In this document: one piece after another, positions 25,261 through 35,240 of the stretch
Numbering within the stretch: position 1 is the stretch's first letter
Layout of the letters: every line of letters starts with the position of its first letter
NCBI GenBank assembly: GCA_018267615.1
Contig: JAFDYD010000024.1
Location: 61,841-125,840 of the forward strand
Length of the DNA: 64,000 nucleotides
DNA from: Bacteroidota bacterium
GTDB taxonomy: Bacteria; Bacteroidota; Bacteroidia; Chitinophagales; Chitinophagaceae
Reading direction: 5' to 3'
Program-made: the position numbers and the translations under genes
Notes under the pieces: generated by a model
Databases searched by the model: none
What the model saw: the letters and a program-made list of their open reading frames with translations, nothing else
What the model was told of the DNA's origin: nothing

Positions 25261-27708
25261 TTATTTCCTGATTTCAGCACTGAGCTTTTCTTCAAAAGTT
25301 TTCATGATCTGATTCATCATCCCATCAATTTCCTTATCCGTCAAAGTTTTCTCTTCATCCATAAAGGTAAAACTAATCGCTAAAGACTTTTTATCTTTTC
25401 CCAACTTTTCGCTTTCAAAAATATCAAATAATTGAACCTTCTGCAATTTATCGAGGCCGATTTGATGTGTAGTTTTTTCAACTTCGGCATAAGGTAGCGA
25501 GCTGTTCACCACCATTGCCAAATCACGATAAACCGGTAATTGCTTTGGCAATTCCCTAAATTCTATTTTGTGACCCGCTATTAAATGCATCAGCTTGTCC
25601 CAATAAAAGTCTGCAAAGAAAACAGGCTGGCGAATGTCAAAACTTTTTAGCACAGAAACGTCCGCTACGCCTGCTTTTAAAATGATATTGTTGTTGACCG
25701 CAACCCGCACGGTATTTTTTAATTTACTATTTTCTTCGACAATATCGAATGAAGCTGAAATGCCGAGCATCTGAAATATTTTCACACATATTCCTTTCAA
25801 ATAATAAAGATCGGACTGCTTGCCTTTTGCATTCCATGAGTCGTCCGATAAATTACCGGTAACGTACATGCACAAGTGATTTTCTTCCTGATATTTTCCA
25901 ACTCCAGAAGTGCTATATGTTTTTCCAAACTCAAAAAATCGCAGGTTGCTATTCTTTCTATTTATGTTATAAGAAATCGTTTCAAGACCTGTTTCTAATA
26001 AAGAGGGTCGCATGATGTTTAACTCTGTGCTCAGGTTATTGATCATCCTCACCGTTTTCTCCAATTCTTTATCAGAATAATATGCACTGTTCGTAATCGA
26101 GTTGGTAAAAATTTCATTAAAACCGGATCCTGTCAGGTAATTAGCAATTTTTTCCTGGTATGAAAATTTATCCCGGTCTGTTTCTATTGAAGGCGAAATG
26201 TTGATGGAAGCAGGGATTTCGATATTATCCAGTCCGTCAATACGCATAATTTCTTCCACGATATCTGCGGGCAGACTAATATCCGTTTTATGATACGGTG
26301 TATCGACAAATATTTCTTCAGATGTTTCTTTTATGATATCGAATCCAAGATTGATCAGGATGTTTTTAACTGCATCCGGCTGATATTTTTTCCCGCTTAA
26401 TTTTTTTAGATAATCAAATTTCAATCCAATCCTAGTCTTTGGTTTGGGTGATGGATACACATCGATAATATCAGAAGCAATTTCCCCATCTGCCAATTCT
26501 TTGATCAGAAGCGATGCTCTTTTTATAGCAGCTACGGTTCCGGATATATCCATTCCTTTCTCGAAATGAGTAGCGGCATCGGTCCTTAATCCGTGACGAA
26601 TAGATGTTTTTCTTATGCTGAGTGGATTAAACCAGGCCGCTTCCAGGAAAATATTTTTCGTAGTGCTGCTGACGCCGCTTTTTAATCCCCCAAAAACACC
26701 GGCAATGCACATACCTTCCTCTTTATTGCAAATCATGAGATCCTCTTCATTCAGTGTTCTTTCTTTTTCATCCAGTGTGATAAATTTTGTTCCTGCGGGA
26801 AGGTTCTTTACGATTATCTGATTTCCTTTAATCGCGTCGGCATCGTAGGCATGTAAAGGCTGACCCGTTTCATGCAAAACAAAATTTGTGATATCCACAA
26901 TATTGTTGATCGGCCGTACACCAATGGCTTTTAATTTTTGCTGCATCCATTCGGGCGACTGTTTAATCGAAATTCCTTTGATACTTACGCCGGAATACCT
27001 TTCGCAATCGATTTTATTTTCGATACTCACGGCAATGGGTAAGCTATTATTGGCAGCGACCAATTTTTCTATAAGTGGCTTATTAACCGAATAAGTTTTT
27101 TTATGGTGATGAGATAAATAAGCGCAAACATCACGCGCAATACCCAGATGGCTCATCGCGTCCATATGATTTGGCGTTAGCCCAATTTCAATAATATGAT
27201 CTTCGTATGGATGAAAATATGAAGTTGCCAGGTCTCCGACTGATGACTCATTCGGTAATACAATAATTCCTGCATGATCATTGCCCAATCCAATTTCATC
27301 TTCTGCACAAATCATCCCCTGGCTTTCTACGCCACGAATCTTGACAATATTAATAGTGAAAGGTTCTCCTTTAACCGGATAAATTGTTGTACCCGGTGGC
27401 GCCACAATTACTTTTTGCCCCGCTGCAACGTTTGTTGCACCACAAACTATTTGCAAAAGGTCTGGTTTACCAATATTGACTTTTGTAAGTTTTAGTTTAT
27501 CCGCATTCGGATGTTTTTCTGCAGAAACTACTTCGCCAATAACTAATCCGTGTAAGCCGCCTTTTACAGATTCGTATTTTGAAACATGTTCTACTTCAAG
27601 TCCGATTGATGTAAGAATTGTAGAAAGTTGATCCGGGGATGGTTTTATAAGCAATCCTTCTTTACTGCCAGGCAAATATTCACAAAGCCAATTATAACTG
27701 ATCGTCAT
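25261..27708 (-). CDS. pheT: Phenylalanyl-tRNA synthetase beta subunit
   Basis: 815 aa, full length. N-terminal tRNA-binding domain (~40-155; GLVIGEVVSAEKHPNADKLK, KIRGVESQGMICAEDEIGLG), B3/B4 editing region (~210-390), B5 domain, the core (RPSLLETGLETISYNINRKN, ~550) and a C-terminal anticodon-binding domain ending around ELPKQLPVYRDLAMVV onward. It pairs with PheS to charge tRNA-Phe. pheS is not adjacent. 32 nt upstream of the coiled-coil gene. Confidence 0.97.
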   Translation of the reverse strand: MTISYNWLCEYLPGSKEGLLIKPSPDQLSTILTSIGLEVEHVSKYESVKGGLHGLVIGEVVSAEKHPNADKLKLTKVNIGKPDLLQIVCGATNVAAGQKVIVAPPGTTIYPVKGEPFTINIVKIRGVESQGMICAEDEIGLGNDHAGIIVLPNESSVGDLATSYFHPYEDHIIEIGLTPNHMDAMSHLGIARDVCAYLSHHHKKTYSVNKPLIEKLVAANNSLPIAVSIENKIDCERYSGVSIKGISIKQSPEWMQQKLKAIGVRPINNIVDITNFVLHETGQPLHAYDADAIKGNQIIVKNLPAGTKFITLDEKERTLNEEDLMICNKEEGMCIAGVFGGLKSGVSSTTKNIFLEAAWFNPLSIRKTSIRHGLRTDAATHFEKGMDISGTVAAIKRASLLIKELADGEIASDIIDVYPSPKPKTRIGLKFDYLKKLSGKKYQPDAVKNILINLGFDIIKETSEEIFVDTPYHKTDISLPADIVEEIMRIDGLDNIEIPASINISPSIETDRDKFSYQEKIANYLTGSGFNEIFTNSITNSAYYSDKELEKTVRMINNLSTELNIMRPSLLETGLETISYNINRKNSNLRFFEFGKTYSTSGVGKYQEENHLCMYVTGNLSDDSWNAKGKQSDLYYLKGICVKIFQMLGISASFDIVEENSKLKNTVRVAVNNNIILKAGVADVSVLKSFDIRQPVFFADFYWDKLMHLIAGHKIEFRELPKQLPVYRDLAMVVNSSLPYAEVEKTTHQIGLDKLQKVQLFDIFESEKLGKDKKSLAISFTFMDEEKTLTDKEIDGMMNQIMKTFEEKLSAEIRK

Positions 27709-27735
27709 CTAACAAACGTGATTTTTGATTAGCTG

Positions 27736-27743
27736 CAAAGATA
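27736..27743 (-). promoter_or_regulatory. -7 promoter element for pheT
   Basis: Minus strand TATCTTTG followed by CAGC, ~28 nt upstream of the pheT ATG. The closest TTTG upstream is only 11 nt away, so the -33 box is unclear. Confidence 0.5.
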
Positions 27744-27937
27744 GTTTTTTGAAGCAAAGGCAGCTTGGCTTAAAATAATACTTTTTGAATGTTTAGCGCG
27801 TTTTATAGGTGTAAAAACAGGACCGAACAAGCACGATTTTTGCACTCACAATAAAATGTTAATCGTATAAACGCGTTTGTACTTAGCAAGGAAAGTTCAG
27901 TCAAAGAGACAACTCTTGACAATACAATTTAGAATTT

Positions 27938-29377
27938 ATGAAAAACATTTTTTACACTTTAGTAACAGCATCACTGATGCTTGGAGCATGTCACCCGACT
28001 TATATTGTTGAACAAAGCAATCAACCTGCAGTAGCTCCTCAGCCAGTAGCACAGGAAGTATCATACCAGAATTTTTATGATGAACTATCGCCTTACGGCC
28101 ACTGGATAGATTATCCCGGTTACGGTTACGTATGGATGCCATCTGCTGGTCCGGATTTCAGACCTTATTCAACGAATGGTAATTGGATTTATACTGATAT
28201 GGGATGGACCTGGACTTCCAATTACAGTTGGGGATGGGCTCCTTTCCATTACGGAAGATGGTTTTATGAAGGCGGTTATGGATGGATGTGGATGCCGGGT
28301 AATGAGTGGTCTCCTGCATGGGTAAGCTGGAGAAGTAACAACGATTATTATGGCTGGGCTCCATTGGGACCAAACGTGCGAATGGACGCTTATGGAGGTG
28401 CTTACAATCCTCCATCTAATTACTGGTGTTTCGTTCCTCACCAATATATTTCAAGTCCACGCGTAAGCAATTATTACGTGAATGAATCAAGAAATGTGAC
28501 TATCATCAACAATACAACGGTCATCAATACACGAGTTGTGAATGTGACGAACAATAATACCACGAGAAACATAAATGTGTATGGTCCGGACAGGCAAGAA
28601 GTGGAAAGAGCTACGGGTACTGCGATCAGGCCTGCTGTGATTAGAGAGAATAACAGGCCTGGTGAACAGGTAAATAATGGTCAATATACAATTTACAGGC
28701 CGAGGGTGAATGCTGAAGCAACCAGGACCGCCAATAATCAACAGGTAAGAGTGGCTCCATCCAGGGTTGAATCGTTGAGAGACATGAGACCAGCATCATC
28801 TGCAGCTAATTTGAATGCGGAAAGAATGAATAATATCAATAATAACAATAGTAGTAATAATCAACCCGCAATCAGGAGTAGCAATAACAATAATAGCTCG
28901 ATAACACCATCGAATACGAACAATAATAGTTTTAATAACAATAATAGCAACAACAGGCCTTCTGAAAATCCACCTACAACCAATATCAGGCAGCAACAAA
29001 ATGTAAATAATAATCCGCCGGTAAATAACAGGTTTAATAATAACAATAATAGTAGCAGCAACGCCAATAACAATAACCTGAACAATACGAATTCACCAGC
29101 GAATGTAAGAACGGTAAATACAAGACCTCCGGCTAATGACGGTCGCCCGGCTAATAACATTAGGACGAATAATCCTGGTAATAACAATAATGCTCCTGCA
29201 AATAACAATATCAGAAACAATAGCAACAGCAGTAATAATGTTAGAATCAACAGTGCTGTCAATAACAATAACTCGTCGCAGAATAATAACAGGAATGCAA
29301 ATCAGTTGAACCAGATGAGAAAACCAAATACAACTGATGGTAAGGCCGGCCGTCCAACTATAAAAAAAGAAGAATAA
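27938..29377 (+). CDS. DUF6600-type lipoprotein with long Asn-rich tail
   Basis: 479 aa. Signal peptide with lipobox SLMLGAC (C18), so an anchored lipoprotein. Residues ~45-175 hold repeated Tyr/Trp/Gly motifs (YGHWIDYPGYGYVWMP, GWGWAPFHYGRWFYEGGYGW, YYGWAPLGP) characteristic of the DUF6600 family. From ~270 the sequence becomes low complexity, dominated by asparagine (for example NNNNSSNNQP) with Ser, Pro and Arg, ending TIKKEE. The function of the family is unknown. The minus-strand frames here are shadows of the AAT/AAC-rich DNA. Followed by a clear terminator. Confidence 0.88.
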   Translation: MKNIFYTLVTASLMLGACHPTYIVEQSNQPAVAPQPVAQEVSYQNFYDELSPYGHWIDYPGYGYVWMPSAGPDFRPYSTNGNWIYTDMGWTWTSNYSWGWAPFHYGRWFYEGGYGWMWMPGNEWSPAWVSWRSNNDYYGWAPLGPNVRMDAYGGAYNPPSNYWCFVPHQYISSPRVSNYYVNESRNVTIINNTTVINTRVVNVTNNNTTRNINVYGPDRQEVERATGTAIRPAVIRENNRPGEQVNNGQYTIYRPRVNAEATRTANNQQVRVAPSRVESLRDMRPASSAANLNAERMNNINNNNSSNNQPAIRSSNNNNSSITPSNTNNNSFNNNNSNNRPSENPPTTNIRQQQNVNNNPPVNNRFNNNNNSSSNANNNNLNNTNSPANVRTVNTRPPANDGRPANNIRTNNPGNNNNAPANNNIRNNSNSSNNVRINSAVNNNNSSQNNNRNANQLNQMRKPNTTDGKAGRPTIKKEE

Positions 29378-29404
29378 AAAATTCCATCATTAAGAAATAC
29401 AAGA

Positions 29405-29434
29405 AAAACCCGCTCTAACAGCGGGTTTTCTCTT
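29405..29434 (+). terminator. Terminator after the DUF6600 lipoprotein gene
   Basis: AAAACCCGCT pairs with AGCGGGTTTT around a short loop, followed by a T-rich stretch, 28 nt after the stop codon. Confidence 0.9.
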
Positions 29435-29951
29435 ATATGCCTGATGTTTTCACGTATAAAAATTTGATGAAAACCCATATTGTAATCTTCACAATGTGAC
29501 AAAATTTTATGGTGAAAATCTTTCTGCACAGAATGTGTGAATTTAAAATGCCAAAGAGCGCAAAACTTTTTTAAATTGTGGAAAGCTTATCGGTTAGTGT
29601 GGACAAGCCACAAAATAAAGTAGATAAACCTGTGCATGGGGTAGGGATAAATATAAAAAAAGAAATATTGTTTCGAACGGATAAATGCGATTTATATTCG
29701 CCGTCCTGACTCAAAGGGATAACATTGCGTTCATAGTGCTGTAACAATTTCTTAATACAAGGCTGGAATACTGACCCGATGAGCCTGGTTAAAAATAGAT
29801 GATTTAACCAATTGGCTTTGTTGTTTTGCTATGTGATTAGGTGAAGACACGTTACTTATTCACGTGAGATTTGTTCATCGATAGCAATCGGAAAATGTGT
29901 GGTTATTGAAATCCGGGTACAATATTTTAAACTTTTTATGGACGGTTATTC
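29435..29951. other. Intergenic region upstream of dnaB without recognised gene
   Basis: About 517 nt, AT-rich. I see no convincing open frame, tRNA or known RNA. A small hairpin TGGTTAAA / TTTAACCA lies at 29786-29810. One DnaA-box-like TGTGGACAA (one mismatch) is at 29598-29606, not enough for an origin. It probably carries the dnaB promoter and a long leader. Confidence 0.5.
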
Positions 29952-31511
29952 ATGGATTTAACAAATTTGAACAAGGACCGAAAGCTCAGGCGCACAGCAC
30001 CATCAGACCTGGGCACGATGGTATATGGAAAAGTACCCCCGCAGGCGAAAGACCTGGAAGAAGCAATTCTCGGCGCAATCATGCTTGAAAAAAGCGCCTT
30101 CGATACAGTAGTAGAAATATTAAAACCGGAATGCTTTTATGTAGAAAGCAACCAGCGCATTTTTCGCGCGATGCAGTCCCTTGCGCAGAAAAGCCAGCCG
30201 ATTGATATTTTAACCGTGGTAGAAGAATTGAAGACAAGAGAAGAGTTGGAAATGGTGGGCGGCGCTTATTATATAACCCGTTTAACCAACGCCGTTGTTT
30301 CGTCCGCAAATATCGATGCGCACTCACGCATCGTTCTTCAAAAATTTATTCAGCGTGAATTGATTCGCATTAGTGGAGAAATAATTGGCGATGCGTATGA
30401 AGACAGCACTGATGTGTTCGACTTATTGGATGATGCCGAGAGCAAATTATTTGAGATCACCAATAATCACCTTCGGAAAAACTTCGACAGCATCGATACA
30501 GTTTTGGTGAAAACAATTCAACGCATCGAAGATCTTCGCCATAAAAATGAAGACATATCGGGTGTGCCGAGTGGATTCGCTACGCTGGATCGTATAACAT
30601 ATGGTTGGCAACCTACTGATCTAATTATTCTGGCTGCACGTCCGTCTGTCGGTAAAACAGCTTTTGCGTTAAACCTTGCGCGGAGCGCGTCATTACATCC
30701 TACCAAAGCCACGCCGGTAGCGGTTTTCAGCCTTGAAATGAGTGCAAGCCAATTGGTGCAGCGTATACTCTCGGCAGAAAGTGAGATATGGTTGGAAAAA
30801 ATTGCGCGAGGTAAATTGGAAGAGCATGAAATGAAACAACTTTATGCGAAAGGGATACAGAAACTTGCACAGGCACCGATATTCATCGACGATACTCCGG
30901 CACTAAATATTTTTGAATTGCGTGCAAAATGCCGCCGGTTAAAAAACAAACATAACGTCGGTCTGATTATTATAGACTATTTGCAATTGATGAGTGGAAC
31001 CGGAGAAAATCGCAACGGAAATCGCGAACAGGAAATCAGTCGCATTTCACGTGATCTTAAAGGACTCGCAAAAGAATTGCAAGTGCCGATCATTGCTCTT
31101 TCTCAGTTGAGTCGTGAAGTTGAAAAAAGAAAAGAAGGAAACAAGATGCCGCAGTTGAGCGATCTTCGCGAATCGGGCGCCATCGAACAGGATGCAGATA
31201 TGGTTATGTTCCTGTATCGTCCGGAATACTATGACATCACTGCAAACGAATTTGGAGAAAATAACAAGGGTGAAACGCACGTGCGCATCGCCAAGCATAG
31301 AAACGGTTCACTCGAAACAATAAAGCTAAAAGCCTTGTTGCATATTCAGAAATTTGTAGAGGATGAAGGAAATGATTTTGGAGGCGGTGCGTTGCCGCCA
31401 GGCAATTGGAAACCTGTTCCGGATGTGGAAGGTGGTCCAAAAGTATATATACAAGCAGGTAGCAAAATGAATGACCTGCCTTATAACGATGAAGAAGAAA
31501 GTCCATTTTAA
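29952..31511 (+). CDS. dnaB: Replicative DNA helicase DnaB
   Basis: 519 aa. N-terminal DnaB domain (PPQAKDLEEAILGAIMLEKS, ~29-130), linker, then a RecA-like C-domain with Walker A ARPSVGKTAFALNLAR (~229), Walker B LIIIDYLQLMSG (~335) and the arginine-finger region QLSREVEKRKEGNKMPQLSD (~385). The C-terminus has an ~60-residue Gly/Pro/acidic extension (GGGALPPGNWKPVPDVEGG). It unwinds DNA at the fork. No intein or insertion. A terminator follows. Confidence 0.97.
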   Translation: MDLTNLNKDRKLRRTAPSDLGTMVYGKVPPQAKDLEEAILGAIMLEKSAFDTVVEILKPECFYVESNQRIFRAMQSLAQKSQPIDILTVVEELKTREELEMVGGAYYITRLTNAVVSSANIDAHSRIVLQKFIQRELIRISGEIIGDAYEDSTDVFDLLDDAESKLFEITNNHLRKNFDSIDTVLVKTIQRIEDLRHKNEDISGVPSGFATLDRITYGWQPTDLIILAARPSVGKTAFALNLARSASLHPTKATPVAVFSLEMSASQLVQRILSAESEIWLEKIARGKLEEHEMKQLYAKGIQKLAQAPIFIDDTPALNIFELRAKCRRLKNKHNVGLIIIDYLQLMSGTGENRNGNREQEISRISRDLKGLAKELQVPIIALSQLSREVEKRKEGNKMPQLSDLRESGAIEQDADMVMFLYRPEYYDITANEFGENNKGETHVRIAKHRNGSLETIKLKALLHIQKFVEDEGNDFGGGALPPGNWKPVPDVEGGPKVYIQAGSKMNDLPYNDEEESPF

Positions 31512-31542
31512 TAAGCTAGTTTGAGGTCGCTAATTCTGAGTC

Positions 31543-31575
31543 AGCTCCGGTGCAAACCGGAGCTTTTTTATTTTT
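31543..31575 (+). terminator. Rho-independent terminator after dnaB
   Basis: AGCTCCGG pairs with CCGGAGCT around a short loop, followed by a T-rich run. Confidence 0.92.
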
Positions 31576-31636
31576 TAAGGTTTGAAAAGAATTGTTTCTG
31601 CTTCCATGGATTTAATTTTTACTACATCTTTGCCTC

Positions 31637-32347
31637 ATGGCTCAGTTTCCTTATTTCTATATTCCGTCAATAGTTTCTTCAGCGGATGAATTTGCACTCG
31701 ACGAAGACACTTCAAAACATGTTGTACAAGTATTGCGTATGAAGAAGGGCGAAACTTTGCAACTCACAGACGGAATCGGAAATTTATTAATTGCAAAAAT
31801 TGTCGATGATCACAAGAAAAAATGCATCGTAAAAAAGGAACAAAATAATTTTCATGCACCTTATGAAAAGAAAATTTCCATTGCCGTGTCATTATTGAAA
31901 AATACCAGCCGGTTTGAATGGTTTTTGGAGAAAGCTACCGAGATCGGAGTTGCTGAAATCATTCCACTGCTTTGTGAGCGTACAGAAAAACAACATTTCC
32001 GATTGGAGAGAATGAAAAATATTTTGATAAGCGCCATGTTGCAGTCGCAACAATGCTGGTTGCCTTTTCTTCACGAACCTGTTTCATTTAAGAAAACAAT
32101 TCATCAATCTGAACAACAACAAAAATTTATCGCTCATTGCGTCCCCGGGAATAAGTCGGATCTCTCAGAAAAGATCGATAAGTATTCCTTTCCCAAAATT
32201 ATTTTGATTGGTCCCGAGGGCGATTTTACTGATGAAGAAATATCCACTGCGCTTGAACATCATTTTACGCCGGTTGCTTTGGGAGAAACAAGATTGCGTT
32301 CAGAAACGGCAGCAATCGTTGCCGCAACAATTTTAAAAATGATTTAA
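31637..32347 (+). CDS. rsmE: 16S rRNA m3U1498 methyltransferase RsmE
   Basis: 236 aa. An N-terminal PUA-like domain (HVVQVLRMKKGETLQLTDG) and a SPOUT methyltransferase domain with the trefoil-knot signatures LIGPEGDFTDEE and VALGETRLRSETAAIVAA at the C-terminus. It methylates U1498 in the small-subunit rRNA. Its stop codon overlaps the stop of the convergent response regulator in the palindrome TTAA. Confidence 0.93.
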   Translation: MAQFPYFYIPSIVSSADEFALDEDTSKHVVQVLRMKKGETLQLTDGIGNLLIAKIVDDHKKKCIVKKEQNNFHAPYEKKISIAVSLLKNTSRFEWFLEKATEIGVAEIIPLLCERTEKQHFRLERMKNILISAMLQSQQCWLPFLHEPVSFKKTIHQSEQQQKFIAHCVPGNKSDLSEKIDKYSFPKIILIGPEGDFTDEEISTALEHHFTPVALGETRLRSETAAIVAATILKMI

Positions 32348-32982
32348 TCCAACAACCGCATTTCGTTAGCAATATTTATCAATGCATGTGTATTGTGCGC
32401 ATTGAATTTTTGCAACATGTTTTTTCTGTGAGTGTCTATGGTGAAATTGCTTAGAAAAAGTTTGCCCGCAATTTCAGTGCTGGTAAGGCCTTTCGCAAGC
32501 AGGTGAAGGATTTCTTTTTCGCGTCGTGTTAACGCTGGAAGTTTGTTCCCTTCCAATCCGAATGCCTGCAGTTGTTGTATGATTTTTTCGTTTGCTTCCT
32601 TACTTAAATAAATCGATCCATTCATCACTTGGTCGATTGCTTTTAAAAGTTCTTCACGCTCCATATTCTTCAGCAAATATCCATTCGCGCCTTTCTTTAT
32701 GAGTTGGGTGATGATGCCCGCTTCATTCACATATGTAAGGCCAATAATTTTTACTTCTTTATTATCCTGCCTGATCATTTCGCAAAGTCTTAGTCCGTCA
32801 ATATCGGGAAGATTGATATCAAGCAAAATAATATCGACATGATTATTTTCCTTCAAGAATGCAATCGCATCTTTACCGTTTTTAACAGTTTTACTAATGG
32901 AAATATAGCCTACATCCGTAAGCATGGTCTTCAGGCCATCGATGACTAGTGGATGATCATCTACGATAAGGAGCTTAATCAT
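32344..32982 (-). CDS. NarL/LuxR-family response regulator
   Basis: 212 aa. Receiver domain with VDDH (D8, D9), phosphoacceptor D55 in LLDINLPD, and GANGYLLKN. A C-terminal LuxR helix-turn-helix (LTRREKEILHLLAKGLTSTE through HRKNMLQKFNAHN). The sensor kinase immediately upstream on the same strand (57 nt) is its likely partner. Targets are unknown; the divergent exported genes are plausible. Confidence 0.9.
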   Translation of the reverse strand: MIKLLIVDDHPLVIDGLKTMLTDVGYISISKTVKNGKDAIAFLKENNHVDIILLDINLPDIDGLRLCEMIRQDNKEVKIIGLTYVNEAGIITQLIKKGANGYLLKNMEREELLKAIDQVMNGSIYLSKEANEKIIQQLQAFGLEGNKLPALTRREKEILHLLAKGLTSTEIAGKLFLSNFTIDTHRKNMLQKFNAHNTHALINIANEMRLLD

Positions 32983-33038
32983 GTTTTGCTGGTGACGATA
33001 AATTTACTCTTTTAAAAGAAAAATTCCTATAGACCAGG

Positions 33039-35045
33039 TTATATTTCGTTTATGAGTAGATCGATCATCACTGTTGTGCCGATATTTTCCCGCGAGTCGA
33101 TGGCGATTTTTCCATTTAAATAAACGATACGGCTTTTTACCGCTTCTATTCCCATCGCTCTTTTTTCTTCGATGTCTTTTATATCAAACCCTCTTCCATT
33201 ATCCTCTACCGTTATATTCAACCTGTTTCCATCCCTGTTGAATTGGATAATAGCTTCTGATGCGTACGCATGTTTGATAATATTATTAACCAATTCCTGG
33301 AGTATACGGAACAACATAATTTCCGTAGAAGTGTTCAGTCTTTTTTCCATTCCATAAGCCTGTAGCGTAATGTTCAAAAGTTTACCCGCATTGATATTAT
33401 TGCAGAAATCTTTCATCGCTTCTACGAGTCCGAGTTTCATCAAAACTTCAGGCATCATATTGTGCGCGATTTCGCGAAGCTGGCTCGATGCACTGCTTAC
33501 AAGATCAAAAGTTTTATGATAGAGTGGATCGTCTTTCAGCAAAGGATAATTATGTTGCAATGTGCTAAAATGCATTTTTACTGTGGAAAATAATCCGCCC
33601 AAACCGTCATGCAAATCCCTCGCAATTCTCGTTCTCTCCGTCTCCTGTCCGTTGATCATCGATTGCAAAGACAAAACTTGTTGCTGTTTTTCCATGATCT
33701 TTATTTGTTCATCTTGTAAAGCTTTTTCTTGCAAAGCGATTTTTTGTTTGTTGTTGTAGTTGCGGTATAGCAACAAGAAAATAATTCCCATCAGGATCAA
33801 CAAACCAATCCCGATTGCTATATATAAATTTCTTTTTTGAATGGCCCGGTCTTTTTCTTCCTGGCTTTTTTGCAGTGCCGCTATTTCCGTTTCCTTTTTC
33901 TTCGATTCAAATTGCGCTTCCAGATAGGAAGTATGATTGCGTATGTCGGTGCCGGTGATGCTGTCTTTTAATTCAACATACTTTCTTAAATGAAGCAATG
34001 CTTTTTTATAATCTCCCAGCTTCTCGTAGTAATCGCTCAGCGCAATAGCAATATTAGATTCGGCCATAACATTGCGATGGTCCTGTACCATCTGGTACGC
34101 TTCATTTAAATATTTCCAGGCCATCGGAAGATTGTTCAACTGAAGATAAGCGGAGCCAACCGATTTTTTTTGACTCGCAATCTGAAATTTAAACCCAAAC
34201 GTTGTTGCTTTATCAAGCGATTTTAAATAAAAGGATAAAGCTTTTTCAAAATCTTTTTTTCTATCGAAAAACATTCCGATTGTATTGTAAGAATCGGCCG
34301 CTAAATTGTTATCAACGGTTGTTTCCGTGATGACCATTAATTCCGCAATATATTTTCCCGCTTCATCTACGCGGTTCAAATACAGTAAATCCGTCGTGAG
34401 CCCTTGTAAAGTATATCCGATTTGTAGGGTATCCTTTCTCAGTTCAGCAAGCGGCAAAACTTTTTTTCCAAGTTCCACAGCTCGTTCATAATTTTTTACA
34501 AATGCCAGGGCACCAATCAGATTTTGATAGGCAATTAATTCCGAAGTGGTGTCTTTCAGTTCCTCAAATATTTCGGAAGATTTTGCCCAGAGCATAGAGG
34601 CCGCATAATAATTGCCTTGCATATAATTTAAATATCCACGCTCGTTATATATCTTGCCCGCGTTCTGTTTTTTGCTACTATATATTTTTGTGTTCTCTGC
34701 AATTGTTAAGAAAGAATCAGACGAAGAATAATTTTCGGAATACATATCAGTTTGGCCGATTAAATATGCGGCCAAACCAACTCCATACGTGTATTTTATT
34801 TTTTCCGCAAGTGCATAACCCTCTTTCGCATATCGTGAAGCTTCTTTACTGTCATAGTAACCTACTTCATCAACAAGTTTTATCAACAGGTTAAAACGGT
34901 TAGTATCTTCCTTTGATGTCGACAATACTTTTTTCAGGCTGTCGACCTGCGCCCTTGTCATTTGCGCATGAATCATATTCGCCAAAAAAACCTGGGACAA
35001 GAAAACAAACAGGACAATCTTTATTATTTTATTATTCAAAATCAT
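33039..35045 (-). CDS. Sensor histidine kinase with TPR sensor region (NarX/HisKA_3 type)
   Basis: Started at the ATG at 35045, which gives a signal peptide (KIIKIVLFVFLSQVFLANMIHAQ); the frame extends 38 codons further upstream but without a signal. 668 aa. The periplasmic region (~30-390) is made of TPR-like helical pairs. A membrane segment follows (YIAIGIGLLILMGIIFLLLY, ~405), then a coiled coil, the phosphoacceptor box ERTRIARDLHDGLGGLFST (~470) and an HATPase domain with LQELVNNIIKHA and VEDNGRGFD. It pairs with the response regulator downstream. Signal unknown. Confidence 0.9.
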   Translation of the reverse strand: MILNNKIIKIVLFVFLSQVFLANMIHAQMTRAQVDSLKKVLSTSKEDTNRFNLLIKLVDEVGYYDSKEASRYAKEGYALAEKIKYTYGVGLAAYLIGQTDMYSENYSSSDSFLTIAENTKIYSSKKQNAGKIYNERGYLNYMQGNYYAASMLWAKSSEIFEELKDTTSELIAYQNLIGALAFVKNYERAVELGKKVLPLAELRKDTLQIGYTLQGLTTDLLYLNRVDEAGKYIAELMVITETTVDNNLAADSYNTIGMFFDRKKDFEKALSFYLKSLDKATTFGFKFQIASQKKSVGSAYLQLNNLPMAWKYLNEAYQMVQDHRNVMAESNIAIALSDYYEKLGDYKKALLHLRKYVELKDSITGTDIRNHTSYLEAQFESKKKETEIAALQKSQEEKDRAIQKRNLYIAIGIGLLILMGIIFLLLYRNYNNKQKIALQEKALQDEQIKIMEKQQQVLSLQSMINGQETERTRIARDLHDGLGGLFSTVKMHFSTLQHNYPLLKDDPLYHKTFDLVSSASSQLREIAHNMMPEVLMKLGLVEAMKDFCNNINAGKLLNITLQAYGMEKRLNTSTEIMLFRILQELVNNIIKHAYASEAIIQFNRDGNRLNITVEDNGRGFDIKDIEEKRAMGIEAVKSRIVYLNGKIAIDSRENIGTTVMIDLLINEI

Positions 35046-35240
35046 CGATGGTTTTTTGGAGTTGAATGCTTCGGCTACAGGTAACCGACATGTTAAATTA
35101 CTCAATCCTTTAAGAAAAAATCTACCGGATTTTAGGTATTTATTTCCTGTCAAATTCACTAAACACAGGTATTGTGATCGCTTATGTTCGAGGATAGTTT
35201 TGTCTGGTCGAATCTCTTAATCATTTTTTAATCACTTCAC

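Noticed and set aside
28861..29268. Leu/Ile-rich minus-strand open frame that looks like a membrane protein
   Set aside because: It is the antisense of Asn codons (AAT/AAC) in the DUF6600 lipoprotein's tail.
29576..29660. AT-rich region with a DnaA-box-like site upstream of dnaB as replication origin
   Set aside because: Only one near-match and a weak second; no box array or unwinding repeats.
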